Below the pieces are notes generated by a model. It had not been told where the DNA came from and did not search any database. It saw nothing but the letters and a program-made list of their open reading frames with translations. A stretch of 8,769 nt of DNA from Xenococcus sp039190385 (GTDB taxonomy: Bacteria; Cyanobacteriota; Cyanobacteriia; Cyanobacteriales; Xenococcaceae), in the NCBI GenBank assembly GCA_039190385.1, contig JBCCYD010000249.1, forward strand, positions 1-8,769, read 5' to 3'. Of this stretch, positions 7,019 through 8,769 are shown piece after piece. Made by a program: the position numbers and the translations under genes. Position 1 is the stretch's first letter. Each line of letters starts with the position of its first letter.

Positions 7019-7708
7019 TTAGGTGTATCCATGCTCTGTTAAGAAGTCTAAACTAATGTCTTCTGTATGACTTTTGGTTCCTGCGCGATCGCCGATCAAT
7101 CTGGCAACATATTTGCCTAAAATATCACTTTCAAGATTGACTAAATCTCCTGGTTCTAAATAACTCAGATTCGTATCAGCATAGGTCACGGGAATAACGG
7201 CTGCTTTGAACCAACTACTATCCCTAGCCGATTCGGCGATCGTCAGACTAATGCCATTAACCGCAATACTGCCTTTTGAGACTAAATAGGGAGCAATATT
7301 GCTTTGCCATTGCGCTTCTTGGTTTGTCGGTACTCCAAAGGTAATTTCCCAAGATGTGCCTGTCGCGATCGCCTCTACCAAGCAACCAACTCCATCTACA
7401 TGGCCGGTAACGAAATGTCCGCCAATTTTTCCCCCGACTCGCAAGGACGTTTCTAAATTGACGTAATTACCAGGGCGATCGCTTTTACTGAGGGTAGTTC
7501 GCTTGATAGTTTCAGGAGAAGCTGTCGCGATAAAACCTTGAGGCAAAAGAGTTTCCACTGTCAGACAGATTCCATCAACTGCTACGCTATCGCCAATTGC
7601 TAGATCGCAGAGGATAGCAGCGCGATCGCCTTGCGCAATTGTAATCTCAAAACAGTTTTGTTCTTGAATCTTCGTTGTACCTAAAGCCTGTACCAAACCT
7701 GTAAACAT
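7019..7708 (-). CDS. ribE: Riboflavin synthase, alpha chain
   Basis: This 229-residue enzyme catalyses the last step of riboflavin synthesis, dismutating two 6,7-dimethyl-8-ribityllumazine molecules into riboflavin and a pyrimidinedione in the cytoplasm, as a homotrimer. Two tandem lumazine-binding barrels are clear: about 1-97 (MFTGLVQALG, GDSVAVDGICLTV) and 98-205 (HFVTGHVDG, KGSIAVNGISLTI, VNLESDILGKYVARL). Residues matching the E. coli active site are Phe2, Ser41 and Cys48, with His103 and Ser147 in the second half. The last 25 residues form a polar tail after the trimerisation helix. The length is slightly above the E. coli enzyme. The ATG gives the invariant MFTG start, with only a weak AAGAAA upstream. 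It begins 31 bases after the repeat-protein gene and precedes yciI. Four HIP1 sites lie within it, the highest density in the window. Confidence 0.97.
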   Translation of the reverse strand: MFTGLVQALGTTKIQEQNCFEITIAQGDRAAILCDLAIGDSVAVDGICLTVETLLPQGFIATASPETIKRTTLSKSDRPGNYVNLETSLRVGGKIGGHFVTGHVDGVGCLVEAIATGTSWEITFGVPTNQEAQWQSNIAPYLVSKGSIAVNGISLTIAESARDSSWFKAAVIPVTYADTNLSYLEPGDLVNLESDILGKYVARLIGDRAGTKSHTEDISLDFLTEHGYT

Positions 7709-7739
7709 TCAATAATGATTATTTCTTAAATTGATTATT

Positions 7740-8769
7740 TCATTGTACAGATGCTTGGCACGTAGGCGGTTGAGGATCTTCTTTGGCTACATTCTTGGCA
7801 AAATTCTCAGAAAGTCGAATAAACTCAAACCCTTTGTCCACACTTCCTATCCAGACTTGTTTGGCTTCGTAGCCAGTATCATTACTACTATTTGTATGCA
7901 TGTGAGCGCGAACTATCACAACTTGATCTGATTTGATATTGATATACTCTCCTATACTCTTAAAGGGTTGCTTATCAACATGTTGTTTCTGAAAAACTTT
8001 ACGGTACAAGAGATTACCCTCTTCATCGAGAACTTCCCACCAATCTGCATAATAATCACAATCTCGGTCTGGGCTATAAATCGTGACATCAAAGGTATAA
8101 TTTTGCGGAGTGCCTTTAACATTAAGTTCCTCTACGACTGCGCCATTCATTAACTTAGGATTATTTTTTTCTGCCCATAACGTCAATATTTGTGCCAGAG
8201 CACTAACTTTCAGAGATTCTGGACAATTTTTAAGAGCTCGTAAAGCCTTTCCCCAGGCAGACTGTTGAGCATATTGAACTGCAATTTTTTCTAAGATAGA
8301 TGAATCATTAACAGTTTCGGCAGTCAATAAAACATCGTGTAAAATTGCTTGTGCTACTTCTAAATTTGTCTCTTGTGCTGAGACCTCAGCAATCTCTCTC
8401 AGGACAAGGGACTGGGATTCTGAATCGTCAATTTCTTCAGTTACTTTTAAGGCTGATTTCAAAATCTCTTGAGCGGCTGCTTTATCCTTGAGCTGACCAT
8501 AAACCCTCGAAACCTCTCTTAGGGCAAGGAACTGGTCGTCTGAATCTTTAATTTCTTCTGTTACTTTTAAGGCTAATTTTAAAACCTCCTGAGCGGCTGC
8601 TTCATCCTTGAGCTGACCATAAACTTGGGCAATCCCTATCAGGACAGGGAACTGGACTTTTAAAATATTAATTTCTTCTGTTACTTTTAAGGCTAATTTC
8701 AAAACCTTTTGAGCGGCCGCTTCATCCTTGAGCTGACCATAAACTTGGGCAATCCCTATCAGAGCAAGG
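7740..8769 (-). CDS. Helical-repeat (TPR-like) protein with a C-terminal DWWEV domain, 5' end beyond the window
   Basis: The reading frame is open to the right edge, so the true start lies outside. A TTG at 8702 is interior to a repeat and is not a start. About 343 codons are visible. The N-terminal half is a tandem array of 40-residue alpha-helical units of the form IAQVYGQLKDEAAAQEVL followed by KLALKVTEEI, two nearly identical, one close, one diverged, then further helices to about nt 8170. These resemble TPR-type scaffold repeats but are longer than the canonical 34. The last 137 residues (nt 7743-8153) are a separate, mostly beta domain with CDYYADWWEVL, LLYRKVF, HVDKQPF, VVIVRAHMHT and a C-terminal PPTC. 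It resembles an uncharacterised family I recall as standalone bacterial proteins. Two Cys residues flank it and could form a disulfide if it is exported. Function is unknown; the repeats suggest protein binding. Confidence 0.85.
   Translation of the reverse strand, partial: LALIGIAQVYGQLKDEAAAQKVLKLALKVTEEINILKVQFPVLIGIAQVYGQLKDEAAAQEVLKLALKVTEEIKDSDDQFLALREVSRVYGQLKDKAAAQEILKSALKVTEEIDDSESQSLVLREIAEVSAQETNLEVAQAILHDVLLTAETVNDSSILEKIAVQYAQQSAWGKALRALKNCPESLKVSALAQILTLWAEKNNPKLMNGAVVEELNVKGTPQNYTFDVTIYSPDRDCDYYADWWEVLDEEGNLLYRKVFQKQHVDKQPFKSIGEYINIKSDQVVIVRAHMHTNSSNDTGYEAKQVWIGSVDKGFEFIRLSENFAKNVAKEDPQPPTCQASVQ
8341..8769 (-). repeat. 120-bp tandem coding repeats
   Basis: The 5' part of the visible repeat-protein gene is made of 120-bp units at 8701-8769 (cut by the edge), 8581-8700, 8461-8580 and a diverged unit at 8341-8460, each encoding 40 residues. 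The edge unit and its neighbour agree at 63 of 69 compared positions, including 44 consecutive identical bases (8719-8762 against 8599-8642). The array very probably continues outside the window. Such nucleotide identity implies recent duplication or gene conversion between units. Confidence 0.93.

Larger units (their letters stand above)
16..7629. repeat. Ten dispersed HIP1 palindromes (GCGATCGC)
   Basis: Perfect GCGATCGC octamers begin at 16, 1264, 2510, 2935, 3136, 3496, 7085, 7365, 7475 and 7622. HIP1 is the highly iterated palindrome abundant in many cyanobacterial genomes, and its density here is the main evidence for a cyanobacterial source. Sites fall in the channel (2), transporter (3) and ribE (4) genes and once upstream of the GST gene. 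There is none in the RTX gene, yciI or the visible repeat-protein gene. Confidence 0.95.

Noticed and set aside
7731..8153. Two short + strand frames opposite the C-terminal domain of the repeat protein
   Set aside because: Both are antisense to a well-formed coding domain and their translations look random.
8700..8702. TTG as the start of the repeat protein
   Set aside because: The frame continues upstream to the window edge through a full repeat unit nearly identical to the next one, so this codon is an internal leucine.

Overview
The window looks like chromosomal DNA of a cyanobacterium. It is AT-rich and carries ten perfect copies of the cyanobacterial HIP1 palindrome GCGATCGC, where about 0.05 would be expected by chance at roughly 40% GC. 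The gene content agrees: a large RTX/Calx-beta secreted-type protein, a cyanobacterial-style MscS channel, and a helical-repeat protein built of near-identical units. I cannot name a genus. The style resembles coccoid or baeocystous lineages, but that is only an impression.

Layout. On the + strand are a glutathione S-transferase-like protein (110-769) and, 29 bases later, a large MscS-type mechanosensitive channel with a C-terminal DEP domain (799-2718). This pair meets, tail to tail with an 11-base gap, a run of five genes that all read leftward on the - strand. In transcription order these are: a helical-repeat protein cut by the right edge of the window (7740-8769), riboflavin synthase ribE (7019-7708), a YciI-family protein (6690-6956), a 960-residue Calx-beta / sugar-dehydrogenase-like propeller / RTX protein (3698-6580), and a ten-helix EamA/DMT transporter (2730-3632, TTG start). 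There are no RNA genes, insertion sequences or CRISPR arrays, and no gene-free stretch longer than about 110 bases.

How the genes relate. ribE is housekeeping flavin biosynthesis. The repeat gene, ribE and yciI are closely spaced (31 and 62 bases) and could share a transcript. The RTX gene has its own good ribosome binding site and is set off from yciI by 109 bases holding a 41-base imperfect inverted repeat, so it is probably controlled separately. The transporter also has a plausible promoter, overlapped by a perfect 8-bp inverted repeat. The GST and channel genes may form a small stress-related pair, but nothing in the sequence proves a functional link.

The points most worth following are these. 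The helical-repeat protein ends in a distinct CDYYADWWEVL domain and its 120-bp repeats are nearly identical. The RTX protein's propeller appears to keep the active-site His and Arg-Asn of PQQ sugar dehydrogenases but lacks the basic residues that hold PQQ. Its RTX tract is built from a 189-bp super-repeat. The RTX and repeat genes are both free of HIP1. The channel carries a DEP domain.
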